DNA of 36,123 nt from Fen-1362 sp964597035 (GCA_964597035.1 CAZQWM010000022.1:1-36123); one strand, 5' to 3'. Counted from the first letter of the stretch, positions 1 to 10,120 are shown. Translations and numbers: made by a program. Notes: generated by a model from the sequence alone, not told the origin.

Positions 1-2
1 AC

Positions 3-1001
3 GCATACTTCGGCTATCCCATCACACCGCAGAACGAAGTCACTGCCTATATGTCGAAAAGGATGCCCGAAGAGGGAAAGGTCTTCATACAAAGCGAAAG
101 CGAGCTTGCCGCCATAAATATGGTTTTCGGAGCATCGGCCACCGGTAAACGCGCCATGACCAGCTCCTCAAGCCCCGGTATCAGCTTAATGCAGGAAGGT
201 ATAAGCTATCTAGCCGGCGCTGAATTACCCTCGGTTATCGTCAACGTTATGCGCGGCGGCCCCGGCCTGGGTAATATCGCACCGTCGCAGGGTGATTATT
301 TCCAGTCAACAAAAGGCGGCGGACACGGCGACTACCATTGCATCGTCTTCGGCCCATCAGGCGTTCAGGAGTTCGTCGATACTATGCCGCTTGCATTCGA
401 CCTGGCGGACCAGTATCGAATCCCGGTTATGATTTTAGCCGACGGCATTTTAGGCCAGATGATGGAGCCGATTACAATAGAGAAAAAACCCCGCAGAAAG
501 CTGCCGGAAAAGGACTGGGCGCTGACCGGCGCAGACGGCAGAAAACAAAACATCGTCCGCTCGCTGTGGCTGGCGGAAGGCGCCGTCGAGCAGCATAACT
601 ACGACCTTCAGGCCAAGTACCGCCAAATCGAGAAAAATGAAATCCGCTGCGAGCAATACGAAGTGGACGACGCCGACGTAGTCGTTGTCGCATACGGCAT
701 CGCGGCAAGAATAGTTCGCGGCGCAGTCCAAAAGGCGAGACAACAGGGAATCAAGGTCGGCTGGATTCGGCCGATTACGCTCTGGCCCTTTCCGTATGAG
801 CAGATAAGCCGGGCGGCAGAACAATTGCGGATTTTTCTCGTCGTTGAGCTTAGCTGCGGCCAGATGGTCGAGGACGTTCACTTAGCCGTAGCAGGCAAAG
901 CACCGGTGGTTTTCTGGGGAAGGCCCGGAGGCGGCGTGCCAACCGTAGAACAGGTTTTGGAAAAAATTCAGCAAGTGACAATTCACCCGAAAAAGAAATG
1001 A
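3..1001 (+). CDS. vorB: 2-oxoacid:ferredoxin oxidoreductase, alpha subunit (VorB-like), 5' truncated
   Basis: This is the alpha subunit of a CoA-dependent 2-oxoacid:ferredoxin oxidoreductase, which oxidatively decarboxylates a 2-oxoacid to acyl-CoA and reduces ferredoxin in the cytoplasm. The reading frame is open from base 3, and the residues before the first ATG (base 51) read GYPITPQNEV, the hallmark N-terminal motif of the family. The ATG at 51 is therefore internal and the true start lies outside the window. The stretch MRGGPGLGNIAPSQGDYFQ followed by TKGGGHGDY resembles the 3-methyl-2-oxobutanoate (VorB) branch more than KorA; this substrate assignment is inference. The stop overlaps the beta-subunit start by four bases (ATGA), so the genes are probably translationally coupled. 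A small ferredoxin subunit may lie just upstream, out of view. Confidence 0.9.
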   Translation, partial: AYFGYPITPQNEVTAYMSKRMPEEGKVFIQSESELAAINMVFGASATGKRAMTSSSSPGISLMQEGISYLAGAELPSVIVNVMRGGPGLGNIAPSQGDYFQSTKGGGHGDYHCIVFGPSGVQEFVDTMPLAFDLADQYRIPVMILADGILGQMMEPITIEKKPRRKLPEKDWALTGADGRKQNIVRSLWLAEGAVEQHNYDLQAKYRQIEKNEIRCEQYEVDDADVVVVAYGIAARIVRGAVQKARQQGIKVGWIRPITLWPFPYEQISRAAEQLRIFLVVELSCGQMVEDVHLAVAGKAPVVFWGRPGGGVPTVEQVLEKIQQVTIHPKKK

Positions 1002-1735
1002 TGCAGAAAGTTTTTACAAGACCGCAAACGCTTAAAGACTGCCCCACGCATTACTGCCCGGGCTGCGGGCACGGCATTGCGCATCGGCTTATTGCCGAAG
1101 TAGTTGACGAGCTGGGTATCCGCGGGAAAACCATAGGCATCGCACCCGTCGGCTGCGCGGTGCTGGCGTATGATTACTTAGACGTCGATATGGTCGAAGT
1201 CGCTCACGGAAGACCGCCTGCCGTCGCAACCGGTATGAAAAGAACCAACCCCGACTACATTATATTCTCTTATCAGGGCGACGGCGACTTAGCGGCTATC
1301 GGCACGGCCGAAATAATTCACGCCGCACACCGGGCCGAACAGATAACGGTCGTTTTCATCAACAACGCCGTCTTCGGTATGACAGGCGGACAAATGGCGC
1401 CGACAACGATGTTAGGCCAGGTCACCGCAACCACCCAGGCCGGGCGAGACCCCGCACATGACGGCTATCCTTTACAGATTGCCGAGCTGCTGGCAATACT
1501 GCCCGGCGCGACTTACGTCGAACGATGCGCGCTGTGCAGTGTCTCACACATACGGGCCGCAAAAAAGGCCCTGAAGCACGCCTTCGAGCTGCAGTTAAAT
1601 AAAGCAGAAGGGCTTTCGCTAATCGAGCTGCTTTCGCCGTGTCCGACCTACTGGCGATTATCTCCGCCCGACGCGATGCTCTGGATTCAAAACGAAATGA
1701 CTAAGGTCTTTCCGCTCGGTCGATTAAAAGGCTGA
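998..1735 (+). CDS. vorA: 2-oxoacid:ferredoxin oxidoreductase, beta (TPP-binding) subunit
   Basis: Beta subunit of the same enzyme (245 aa), carrying thiamine diphosphate. Visible motifs are CPGCGH (residues 20-25), which marks the beta subunits of this family, and the TPP/Mg site GDGD (94-97) followed by INNAVFGMTGGQ (121-132). It starts at an ATG overlapping the alpha-subunit stop; a second ATG follows immediately (Met-Met). The length is slightly below the 250-300 aa usual for KorB/VorA. Together with the alpha and gamma chains it would form a complete enzyme needing only an external or adjacent ferredoxin domain. The family call is secure; the substrate (branched-chain 2-oxoacid versus 2-oxoglutarate) is not decided by sequence here. 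Confidence 0.92.
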   Translation: MMQKVFTRPQTLKDCPTHYCPGCGHGIAHRLIAEVVDELGIRGKTIGIAPVGCAVLAYDYLDVDMVEVAHGRPPAVATGMKRTNPDYIIFSYQGDGDLAAIGTAEIIHAAHRAEQITVVFINNAVFGMTGGQMAPTTMLGQVTATTQAGRDPAHDGYPLQIAELLAILPGATYVERCALCSVSHIRAAKKALKHAFELQLNKAEGLSLIELLSPCPTYWRLSPPDAMLWIQNEMTKVFPLGRLKG

Positions 1736-1738
1736 CCT

Positions 1739-2086
1739 ATGACACTATACTGGTCGTATAATTCGATTCCTGAACTGGAAGACCTGCCGGAAGAAACCCG
1801 TAAAGAAGTATGGAAAGAATGTCGCATGAGCGACCGTACACCCTGGCGCACTTTTCTTTTGAACACGATATTGGGTACAATAATGTTTCTCTGCATTGCA
1901 GCAGGGACGGCATTTGGAAAGTTTTACTACGGGCGTATCGGTGGTATTACTGGCGGCATTACTATCGCCGTAATCACAGGTAGTGTTTGCGGCTTCATCA
2001 TAGCGCAATTACATATTGCAAGGGTTAGGCCCCGCATTCGGGAATACTTGTGTTCACATGGGAAAACCAACCAACAATCAATGTGA
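1739..2086 (+). CDS. small two-helix membrane protein inside the oxidoreductase operon
   Basis: I do not recognise a family. The 115-aa product has an acidic, charged N-terminal segment (residues 1-38), a first hydrophobic helix at about 39-60, a short loop with KFYYGR, a second glycine-rich helix at about 67-90, and a basic tail. It starts three bases after the beta-subunit stop and its 3' end overlaps the gamma-subunit gene by 29 bases, so it looks like a true member of the operon rather than a chance frame. Oxidoreductases of this type are soluble, so a membrane protein between beta and gamma is unexpected. A membrane tether or a partner for the enzyme is possible but speculative. Confidence 0.65.
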   Translation: MTLYWSYNSIPELEDLPEETRKEVWKECRMSDRTPWRTFLLNTILGTIMFLCIAAGTAFGKFYYGRIGGITGGITIAVITGSVCGFIIAQLHIARVRPRIREYLCSHGKTNQQSM

Positions 2087-2630
2087 AAAAGTTGTAATCG
2101 CCGGCTTCGGAGGTCAGGGTATTATCCTCGCGGGCAAACTGCTGGCGCAAACTGCGATGAAGGCAGGCAAGCATGTTACCTATATGCCTTCCTACGGGGC
2201 CGAGGTTCGAGGCGGGACTTCAAAGTGTATGGTTACTATTTCAAACGATGAAATTGCATCCCCCGTGGTCGATACACCCAATTCCGTCATCGTTATGAAC
2301 CGTGCGTCGCTGGAAAAGTACGCCCCGAAATTAAAAAAGGCCGGTCTGCTTGTGATGAATTGCTCCATGATTGACAGTACACCTCAGCTCGATGACTCGA
2401 TTGAGATTGTCCGACTGCCCGCGGAGGAAATTGCGATTGAGCTTGGCAACGCAAAGGTCGCCAATATGGTCGCCATCGGCGCCTTCCTGCAGAAGTCCGG
2501 CCTTTTCAGTCCTGACGCGGCGGCTGATTGCCTGCCGGACATTCTCGCCGAGCGATACCACATTATGATACCGCTCAACAAAAAGGCCCTGCAAAAAGGC
2601 GCACAATTCGTAAAAGAAAAAAGCGGTTAA
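2058..2630 (+). CDS. korC: 2-oxoacid:ferredoxin oxidoreductase, gamma subunit
   Basis: Gamma subunit (190 aa) of the 2-oxoacid:ferredoxin oxidoreductase, the domain that completes the alpha-beta catalytic core and contributes to CoA binding. The N-terminal motif is VVIAGFGGQGIILAG (residues 12-26), followed by YMPSYGAEVRGG, both typical of the POR gamma family (Pfam POR). The open frame continues upstream to base 2016, but the start at 2058 (MGKPTNNQCEK) places the protein at family length and fits the small overlap with the preceding membrane-protein gene. It ends 32 bases before the probable TTG start of the next gene. The role is well supported; specificity is shared with the alpha and beta chains. 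Confidence 0.9.
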   Translation: MGKPTNNQCEKVVIAGFGGQGIILAGKLLAQTAMKAGKHVTYMPSYGAEVRGGTSKCMVTISNDEIASPVVDTPNSVIVMNRASLEKYAPKLKKAGLLVMNCSMIDSTPQLDDSIEIVRLPAEEIAIELGNAKVANMVAIGAFLQKSGLFSPDAAADCLPDILAERYHIMIPLNKKALQKGAQFVKEKSG

Positions 2631-2662
2631 AAAATACACTGCTGACCACGGAGGTTCGGCAA

Positions 2663-3181
2663 TTGAAAATGTTCGGGCACATCAGCAATAAGATAAACAC
2701 CCGCGACACCTCGAATACCTCGCGCCGTCCCCGCATCGGCCTGCGAATGGCACCGATGATTGATATGATTTTCCTGCTGCTGATTTTCTTCCTCGTCGCT
2801 GCAAACTACCGCCCCAAAGAAGACTACCTGCCGTTGCAACTGGCCACTGCCGCAGCCGGAACACAAACACTTGTAAAACCTGAGCCGCTGACCTTTCAAA
2901 TCCTCGCTACAGACACCGGCTGCCGCGTCCAAATCGGCACTTCCGGCACTGTAGATATCGCCTCACTGAATCCCGAGCAGGGTCTTGCCGCACTTATAGA
3001 AAAAACCAGCCAGTGCCTGTTCGAGCAAAAAAGATACGTATCCGACCCCATCGAAATCACCTGCGAAGCCGGGGTGAAATGGGACTTCGTCGCCAGAATC
3101 TACAATGCCCTCTACGGAATGGGATTAACCGATATCACCTTTCAGATGACGGAGCCGCCGAACGATGAAGGTCCCGGCTGA
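2663..3181 (+). CDS. exbD: ExbD/TolR-family biopolymer transport protein (without adjacent ExbB)
   Basis: ExbD/TolR-type inner-membrane protein with one transmembrane helix. The segment RMAPMIDMIFLLLIFFLV (about residues 26-43 from the ATG at 2669) holds the proton-pathway aspartate of the family (Asp32 in that numbering), followed by a periplasmic domain ending in a helix-strand motif, YNALYGMGLTDITFQM. A GGAGG at 2650-2654 lies eight bases before an in-frame TTG at 2663 and fourteen before the ATG at 2669, so the TTG start is preferred. The open frame running back to 2528 overlaps korC and has no support there. ExbD normally works with ExbB, yet no ExbB gene precedes it; it instead overlaps the following secreted helical-repeat gene by 17 bases. 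Confidence 0.85.
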   Translation: MKMFGHISNKINTRDTSNTSRRPRIGLRMAPMIDMIFLLLIFFLVAANYRPKEDYLPLQLATAAAGTQTLVKPEPLTFQILATDTGCRVQIGTSGTVDIASLNPEQGLAALIEKTSQCLFEQKRYVSDPIEITCEAGVKWDFVARIYNALYGMGLTDITFQMTEPPNDEGPG

Positions 3182-5402
3182 CAGGCAATTCCCAATCCTG
3201 CTCGCATCCTCCGTTTGCATACTGTTTATTTTCTGTGCCGTTGTATCAGCCGATGAGCCGCCCACCGCCGATGATATAAACAATCTCTCCGGGCAGGCTC
3301 AGCGTATCTATGACGATTTTTTGCAGCAGACGTTCGACCTGCGAATCAGTTATGAATACTATGACCGATTCATAAATCCGCAGGACAAACTCATTCTTTA
3401 TCAACTCGCGGAAAAAGCCGCCAACGACTTACAGCAACTCGCCGATACCCAGCGAAATTTCAAACAACAAATCGAAGACTATCAGGGCACCGACTGGGAA
3501 ACCAGATACGGCTCCACGGGGCTTTGGCGAAAGCTCGCTCGCGACCTCTATGAAACGACGCTTTCCAAACTACAAATCGATTACTATCTCGCGCTCTCGG
3601 CAGAACCCGCGCACGGCGACGCGATACTGCAGGATATCATCCGGCAGGCGGAAAACCTTGACCGAGAATACAACAATATCGACGCACGACTTATAAAAGC
3701 GTGCGCACTGGTCCGGCTTGCCCGAACTGACCCTAACCAAAAAGTAGCAGCACTGCAGGAGCTTGAGGTCTTCAAGATTTATTCCGACGTGGCGCGTCCC
3801 GTTCGAGCGGAGATTGAGAGAATCAAGCTGCTCGGCCAGGCCACGCCTGAGCAACTCGATTCCCTAATCAAAATTCTCGAACAAAATCGCTCGGACAGGC
3901 ACCTCGAACTGATTCTTTCTGTAATGCTTTTACAGCGTAAATACGAACCCGACGGTTTCGCCGGGAGCACGCAGACCTTCCCGGAAACAAGACCAATTTT
4001 AGGCCACCTGATACTTTCCGATATATCCAGGCAGGACACCGAGCCGGCAAACCTGAACAATCTCACCATCACCGACGCCGAGCTTGCCGCATATACCACC
4101 TGGACAACAAAGCTATCTGCATACAAGGAATCACTTCTAAAACTCTGCGACATCGACAAGTTCAGGACGCCTCTGACACTTTACGCTGCCGGAATTGCGG
4201 TCATCGAATCCGACCCCGACAAAACCATCACGCTGCTCATAGATGCAAGCTCGCTCCAGCACAAGCAGAAAAGCGTGCTCCTCGACCTCGAGGCCGATGC
4301 AATTGCCGAACAGGCGGCCCAGCTCGCCTATGACCGCTTCGGTAAAGACAAAATTGACTGCCAATTAGCCCTCTCTGCCTTCGACAACTTAGCCCGAATT
4401 GCCTCGGACAAGATGACCGAACAAATGCAGTATCTCTACGGCACATTGCTAAACGACTGCGGCAGACAGAATCAAGCCGTCGAAATGCTGTCGCAGCTCG
4501 CCGGCAGCTCACAGACCATCTGGCAGGACAGAGCAACTCTTGAATTACTTAAGTTCAAATTAAAATCGCCGACAGGGCCTAACGAGCCGAATGAAATCCT
4601 AAGTCCGCTGCGCGGTTTTATACTCGGCTGCACCGGCTCAGAAGAGCCGAAGCGCCGGCTTCGCTGGGAAGCGATGAACATATATTGCGAACAGCTACTC
4701 ATCAAAGACAGCAACGATTCGGCCGAACAGGTCCTCGAGATTCTCGACATCGCGGAGCCGACTCCCGGCCTGCAATATGAATTTTTCAGAGCACAGGCAC
4801 TGCTTCAACTCGGCCGTCTCGAAGAATCGGCTCAATATATGTCGCAAGCAATCATACCCGACAGCGGTTCAATGTCACCTGTCGCTTACGAAATCATATC
4901 CGCTATAGTGAACAGAATCGAAGTGTGGGAACAACAAGCGGCAGACTTTAAACAAATGCTAGCTGACTGCAACACGCTCGCCGAGTTCGCTTACAAATCC
5001 ATCAATGACCGACAAGCCGCCCTGACACTGGCGGAAGTGTCGGTTTTCACCGACGACCTGAACCGGGCGGAAAATCTGCTGAATCCCTTGGCCGACGAAA
5101 ACGACGTTTATTGGCTCCGCTGCAAGGCCCGGCTGCTGATGACACAGGGAAACTTCGAGAAATCAGCCGAACTCTGGGCCAAAATATCCGAGCTTCGACG
5201 AAACGACAGCCCGGCACAAAACCGTAAAAGCTGGTCCTGGTGGCAGGCCAAATACCACGAGCTTGCCTGCGTGGCGAAAACGCCCTCGATAAACAAACCG
5301 GACCTTCACCACACAATCGAAGTCCTCGAAAACACGTATCCAGTCATACCGGCTCCCTGGGCGAAAAAACTCGATGCTCTGAAAAGACAGATATTGCATT
5401 AA
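3165..5402 (+). CDS. secreted alpha-helical repeat (TPR-like) protein of unknown function
   Basis: A 745-aa protein with a signal peptide (residues 1-29, hydrophobic core PILLASSVCILFIFCAVVSA) and then almost wholly alpha-helical sequence. It has many degenerate 34-40-residue helix pairs rich in A, L, E and Q, such as the NEPNEILSPLRGF region and EESAQYMSQAIIP, which reads as a TPR-like superhelix. It is expected in the periplasm. It overlaps the upstream exbD by 17 bases, so the two are very probably made together and may act together, as ExbD and TPR proteins often do in planctomycetal operons. No enzymatic motif is visible. The TPR assignment rests on helix pattern, not on a strong motif. 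Confidence 0.8.
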   Translation: MKVPADRQFPILLASSVCILFIFCAVVSADEPPTADDINNLSGQAQRIYDDFLQQTFDLRISYEYYDRFINPQDKLILYQLAEKAANDLQQLADTQRNFKQQIEDYQGTDWETRYGSTGLWRKLARDLYETTLSKLQIDYYLALSAEPAHGDAILQDIIRQAENLDREYNNIDARLIKACALVRLARTDPNQKVAALQELEVFKIYSDVARPVRAEIERIKLLGQATPEQLDSLIKILEQNRSDRHLELILSVMLLQRKYEPDGFAGSTQTFPETRPILGHLILSDISRQDTEPANLNNLTITDAELAAYTTWTTKLSAYKESLLKLCDIDKFRTPLTLYAAGIAVIESDPDKTITLLIDASSLQHKQKSVLLDLEADAIAEQAAQLAYDRFGKDKIDCQLALSAFDNLARIASDKMTEQMQYLYGTLLNDCGRQNQAVEMLSQLAGSSQTIWQDRATLELLKFKLKSPTGPNEPNEILSPLRGFILGCTGSEEPKRRLRWEAMNIYCEQLLIKDSNDSAEQVLEILDIAEPTPGLQYEFFRAQALLQLGRLEESAQYMSQAIIPDSGSMSPVAYEIISAIVNRIEVWEQQAADFKQMLADCNTLAEFAYKSINDRQAALTLAEVSVFTDDLNRAENLLNPLADENDVYWLRCKARLLMTQGNFEKSAELWAKISELRRNDSPAQNRKSWSWWQAKYHELACVAKTPSINKPDLHHTIEVLENTYPVIPAPWAKKLDALKRQILH

Positions 5403-5448
5403 AACGTGCTATTGGGCGTCCCGGCCCATTCAGCCAAAGCCAATTAAG

Positions 5449-5477
5449 TTGCAACAAACAAACTGCCGATTTACAAT
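5449..5477 (+). promoter_or_regulatory. candidate sigma70-type promoter of clpX
   Basis: TTGCAA (5449-5454) and TACAAT (5472-5477) are separated by 17 bases, with a predicted start near 5484 and a leader of about 35 bases. The site lies in the 116-base gap between the TPR-like gene and clpX, so clpX can be expressed apart from the oxidoreductase operon. Confidence 0.45.
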
Positions 5478-5518
5478 AAGGCGGTTACGGTAATAATTCC
5501 GAAAGGATAACACCAGCT

Positions 5519-6793
<1,275 letters not shown>

Positions 6794-6849
6794 ACGGAAC
6801 AACCTCCCCCGCCGGGCCGGTGTTGTTTAACGCCACACAACGTGAAATC

Positions 6850-9474
6850 CTAATCCGGCGTGGCACACTCCGCCAGCCAGTTTGATGCCATTTCCGCGAA
6901 ATCGTAAAAGTTGACTCTGCAATCGCCGTTAAAATCGCCGATAAACGCGCTGTAATAAGTTCTGTGTATGGCGAGATTGTGATACGCTCCCGCCGCAACC
7001 ACTATAAAGCCATCGCCCTCGGGGACCATCGTTTGTCCGTAGTAATCATCGCCCCAGGCAACAATCGTTCCGTCTTTCTTCAATGCAAGACCATGGTCTG
7101 CGCCCGCGTCTATCGCTACAAAATCATTGCCCGCGGGAGGCTTCGTCTGGCCGAAGGTATTGTCGCCCCAGGCGACTATCGAACCATCCTTTTTCAGCGC
7201 GATGCTGTGATAGTCACCCGCAGCTACAGCCGCATAGTTTTTCCCGGCCGGAGCTTTGGCCTGGCCAAAACCATTATCGCCCCAGCAGACAATCGAGCCG
7301 TCCGACCGCAGGGCCAGATTATGCGCCCCACCCGCAGCAACCGCGACAAAGTTATACCCCGACGGCCTGTTGCACTGACCCGAGGAGTTATCGCCCCAGC
7401 AGACAATCGAGCCGTTCTGTCTCAGTGCAACACTGTGTTCCCAGCCGGCGGCTATATCGGTAAAGTCGCTCCCCGTCGGGGAATTCGCCTGACCATAGGA
7501 ATTATCCCCCCAGCCAACCACTTCGCCGTTCTTTGTCAAGGCAAGACTGTGGTAATCACCAGCGGCCACTGCAACAAAATTATTGCCCGCCGGAGGCCTC
7601 GCCTGGCCGTAATCATTATTTCCCCAGCCGATTATGCCTGCCTCTCTGGTCAGTGCCAGGTTGTGAAGCAAGCCCCCAGCCACGTCCATAAATTCGTGCC
7701 CGGAAATCGTGCTGACTTGGCCATAGTCATTGTTACCCGTGCCGACAAACGAGCCGTCCTGTTTTATCGCCAGGCCGTGATAATAGCACACTGCGATAAT
7801 CGAAAACCCTTTTCCTTTAGGCGGCTCGCTATATCTGCCCCAGCTAACGATTGAGCCGTCCGACTTCAAAGCCCAGTTGGAATATCCGCCCGCGTCTATT
7901 GCCACGAAATCATTGCCGTCGGGAACAACCGTCTGGCCATAGTAATTGTCTCCCCAGGCGACAACTGTGCCGTTTTCTTTCAAAGCCACACCATGAGACG
8001 CACCCGCTGTTATCGCGACGAAATCATTGCCCGCCGGAGGCGTTACCTGACCGTAATAATCGTATCCCCAGCCGACAATTGAGCCGTCCTGCTTCAACGC
8101 AAGAGTGTGATAGTCGCCCGCGGCCACCAATACAAAGTTATATCCACCTGGAGAACTGCATTGTCCAAAAGAATCATCGCCCCAGCAAACTATCGAGCCG
8201 TTTTCTCTCAAGGCCACACTGTGGTACGCGCCCGCCGCCACCTCCACAAAATCATTCCCGTCGGCAGCGTCCGTCTGCCCTTCGGTATTGTCGCCCCAGC
8301 ACACTATCGAGCCGTCGGACCTTAAAGCCGCGCTGTGCCATAATCCCGCACAGACTGCGACAAAATCATTCCCGTCGGGAGGCGTTGCCTGGCCGGCGTC
8401 ATTGTAGCCCCAACCTACAACAGCGCCGTCGCTTCTCAACGCTACACTGTGATAAGCACCCGCGTCGATATCCACAAGGTCCACAAGGTCGGCCTTCGGA
8501 GTCGCCGCAAGGCCCCAGCCGAAAATCTCGTCATGCTCGTTGCACCTGCCCCAGTCGCCGACTATCTCGTCAAGGTCATAAAAATCAATCCTGCAGTTGC
8601 CGTCAATGTCACTTTCGAAGAACTTGTAAACCGCAAGACTGTGGTATCCTCCGCCCGCTATTACGACAAAGTTTGTTATCGCTGGAGCGGTGCACTGGTC
8701 GAACTCATCGCTGCCCCAGCAGACAACAGAGCCGTCCAGTCGTACCGCTATGCTGTGATACATACCTGCCGCGATTGCCGTAAAGTCATTGCCTGCTGGT
8801 GGTGTGGCCTGACCATATTCATTCGCGCCCCAGCCGACTATCGAGCCGTCGGTCTTCAGGGCCAGACAGTGCTTGCCGCCCGCGGCGATGGCCACAAAAT
8901 AATTTCCTGCTGGAGGAGTAAAACAATTTCCCCACCCGGCAATGGAACCATCCTTCTTTAAGGCCAGGCTGTAATCCCGGCCGGCTGCGATAGCCACAAA
9001 ATCGGTGCCGGCAGGAGGCGTCGCCTGGCCATAATCACTGTTGCCCCAGCCGACAATGCTGCCGTCTGTCCTCAAGGCCAAGCTGTGATATCCGCCCGCG
9101 GCTATTGCCGCAAAGTTATTACCCGTCGGAGGCGTCGCCTGACCGGAATCGTCTCGTCCCCAGCCCACGAGCGAACCGTCTTTCTTCAGTGCAATCCCGT
9201 GGTACCAGCCGGCGGCCACAGCAGAAAAATCATTACCATCACAGGGGTCCGCCTGGCCGAAATCATCCCGCCCCCAGCCCACAAGCGAGCCGTCCTCACG
9301 TAATCCCAGGCTGTGACCCCAGCCGGCGGATACCGCCACGAAATCGGTGCTGCCACGCGGGTCAATCTGGCCATAATTGTTGTAGCCCCAACCCCAGATT
9401 ACCCCTGCGCGAGCATTCGCGATGCCAAAAAAAGCTGAAATGATAAAAACTGCAAAAAACAACCGTTTCACCAC
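6850..9474 (-). CDS. secreted RCC1-repeat (beta-propeller) protein with two dockerin-like modules
   Basis: An 874-aa secreted protein: signal peptide about 1-23, then 21 RCC1-type units of about 39 residues (pattern F-x-A-I-A-A-G-x-Y-H-S-L-A-L, DGS-I-V-G-W-G, YGQ). Seven units come first (to about residue 283), then a dockerin-like EF-hand segment (DIDGNCRIDFYDLDEIVGDW, 289-308), then fourteen units, and a second EF-hand-like tail (DFNGDCRVNFYDFAEM) near the C terminus. RCC1 units usually form seven-bladed propellers, so 7 + 14 fits three propellers. One unit (about 180-190) is shortened. A perfect anti-SD match AGGAGGT (9478-9484) lies three bases before the GTG at 9474 and six before a second in-frame GTG at 9471; the second is the likelier start. 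A surface or calcium-dependent adhesion role is inference. Confidence 0.88.
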   Translation of the reverse strand: MVKRLFFAVFIISAFFGIANARAGVIWGWGYNNYGQIDPRGSTDFVAVSAGWGHSLGLREDGSLVGWGRDDFGQADPCDGNDFSAVAAGWYHGIALKKDGSLVGWGRDDSGQATPPTGNNFAAIAAGGYHSLALRTDGSIVGWGNSDYGQATPPAGTDFVAIAAGRDYSLALKKDGSIAGWGNCFTPPAGNYFVAIAAGGKHCLALKTDGSIVGWGANEYGQATPPAGNDFTAIAAGMYHSIAVRLDGSVVCWGSDEFDQCTAPAITNFVVIAGGGYHSLAVYKFFESDIDGNCRIDFYDLDEIVGDWGRCNEHDEIFGWGLAATPKADLVDLVDIDAGAYHSVALRSDGAVVGWGYNDAGQATPPDGNDFVAVCAGLWHSAALRSDGSIVCWGDNTEGQTDAADGNDFVEVAAGAYHSVALRENGSIVCWGDDSFGQCSSPGGYNFVLVAAGDYHTLALKQDGSIVGWGYDYYGQVTPPAGNDFVAITAGASHGVALKENGTVVAWGDNYYGQTVVPDGNDFVAIDAGGYSNWALKSDGSIVSWGRYSEPPKGKGFSIIAVCYYHGLAIKQDGSFVGTGNNDYGQVSTISGHEFMDVAGGLLHNLALTREAGIIGWGNNDYGQARPPAGNNFVAVAAGDYHSLALTKNGEVVGWGDNSYGQANSPTGSDFTDIAAGWEHSVALRQNGSIVCWGDNSSGQCNRPSGYNFVAVAAGGAHNLALRSDGSIVCWGDNGFGQAKAPAGKNYAAVAAGDYHSIALKKDGSIVAWGDNTFGQTKPPAGNDFVAIDAGADHGLALKKDGTIVAWGDDYYGQTMVPEGDGFIVVAAGAYHNLAIHRTYYSAFIGDFNGDCRVNFYDFAEMASNWLAECATPD

Positions 9475-9522
9475 AACACCTCCTGTCCCGGCGTACCGGG
9501 GGTGGTTAAATATACGCTAAAT

Positions 9523-9552
9523 ATGATACCAAACCTAAAGGTCATAAATCAA
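9523..9552 (-). promoter_or_regulatory. candidate promoter of the RCC1-repeat gene
   Basis: On the minus strand TTGATT (9547-9552) and TATCAT (9523-9528) are 18 bases apart, about 50 bases upstream of the GTG start. A short hairpin CCCGG-CGTA-CCGGG (9487-9500) lies between this site and the ribosome-binding site. Moderate to low confidence because the spacer is long. Confidence 0.3.
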
Positions 9553-9640
9553 GCGAATTATAGGCCTTTTATCCCACCCCAGACCCATAGAAAGCACACC
9601 CCACCATCCGCCATAAGCACGCCTGCAAAGCTCGCTGCGG

Positions 9641-10120
9641 TTACTTCGACTCTGCAATCTCTTCAGACAGCACCGAAACACGAATATCCCTCGCCGCACT
9701 TTCCGCTATCGCAGCCAGCGCATACTGCGCCTCACCGTAGCAGACGTCCCTGTCAATACGCAGAGTCACCACACTGCTATCCGCCGGCAGGGTCTTCAGT
9801 CGTTCGTTTATCAGCCCGGCAAGCTTCGCCGCAACATCATCATAGCTCAATGCGAAAACCTTCTCAGAACCCACTGCGAATTCACTCACGCCAGCGCCGG
9901 TCCTCATCACGGTAACCGTCACCATAGCGGCCTGCGACTCGACCTGGTTTTGTGCGGAATCACAGCCGCCCGGCACTGTCACGGGAAAGTTCTCCGCCTC
10001 GAGAAATTTGCAAACCACCGCAAAAAATATAATCAACAAAAAAACTATATCTATCACCGGCGTCAGGTTAAAAGCACCCGGCGTACCGAGGTTACTAAAG
10101 CTAATAGCTCTCGACCGCAT
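9641..10120 (-). CDS. exbD: ExbD/TolR-family protein of the vWA-ExbB-ExbD module
   Basis: ExbD-type protein of 159 aa. Starting at the ATG at 10120 (MRSRAISFSN) gives a short cytoplasmic N terminus, one transmembrane helix (about 20-37, FNLTPVIDIVFLLIIFFAVV) with the conserved aspartate Asp24, and a periplasmic domain (about 45-159). A GAGGG motif precedes this ATG. The open frame continues upstream to 10537 but there it overlaps exbB and encodes implausible arginine-rich sequence. It starts 11 bases after the exbB stop, the last gene of a compact run. With the ExbB gene it should form a proton-driven motor; the partner protein is probably the vWA protein encoded just upstream. Confidence 0.9.
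   Translation of the reverse strand: MRSRAISFSNLGTPGAFNLTPVIDIVFLLIIFFAVVCKFLEAENFPVTVPGGCDSAQNQVESQAAMVTVTVMRTGAGVSEFAVGSEKVFALSYDDVAAKLAGLINERLKTLPADSSVVTLRIDRDVCYGEAQYALAAIAESAARDIRVSVLSEEIAESK

Noticed and set aside
6964..8783. Long plus-strand open frames (about 300 codons each) opposite the RCC1-repeat gene
   Set aside because: They mirror the repeated composition of the real gene, yield proline/arginine/serine-rich sequence with no start signals, and overlap one another.
6850..9474. Regularly spaced similar units suggesting a CRISPR array or DNA satellite
   Set aside because: The period (about 117 bases) and conservation follow codons of RCC1 protein repeats; there are no identical direct repeats with unique spacers.
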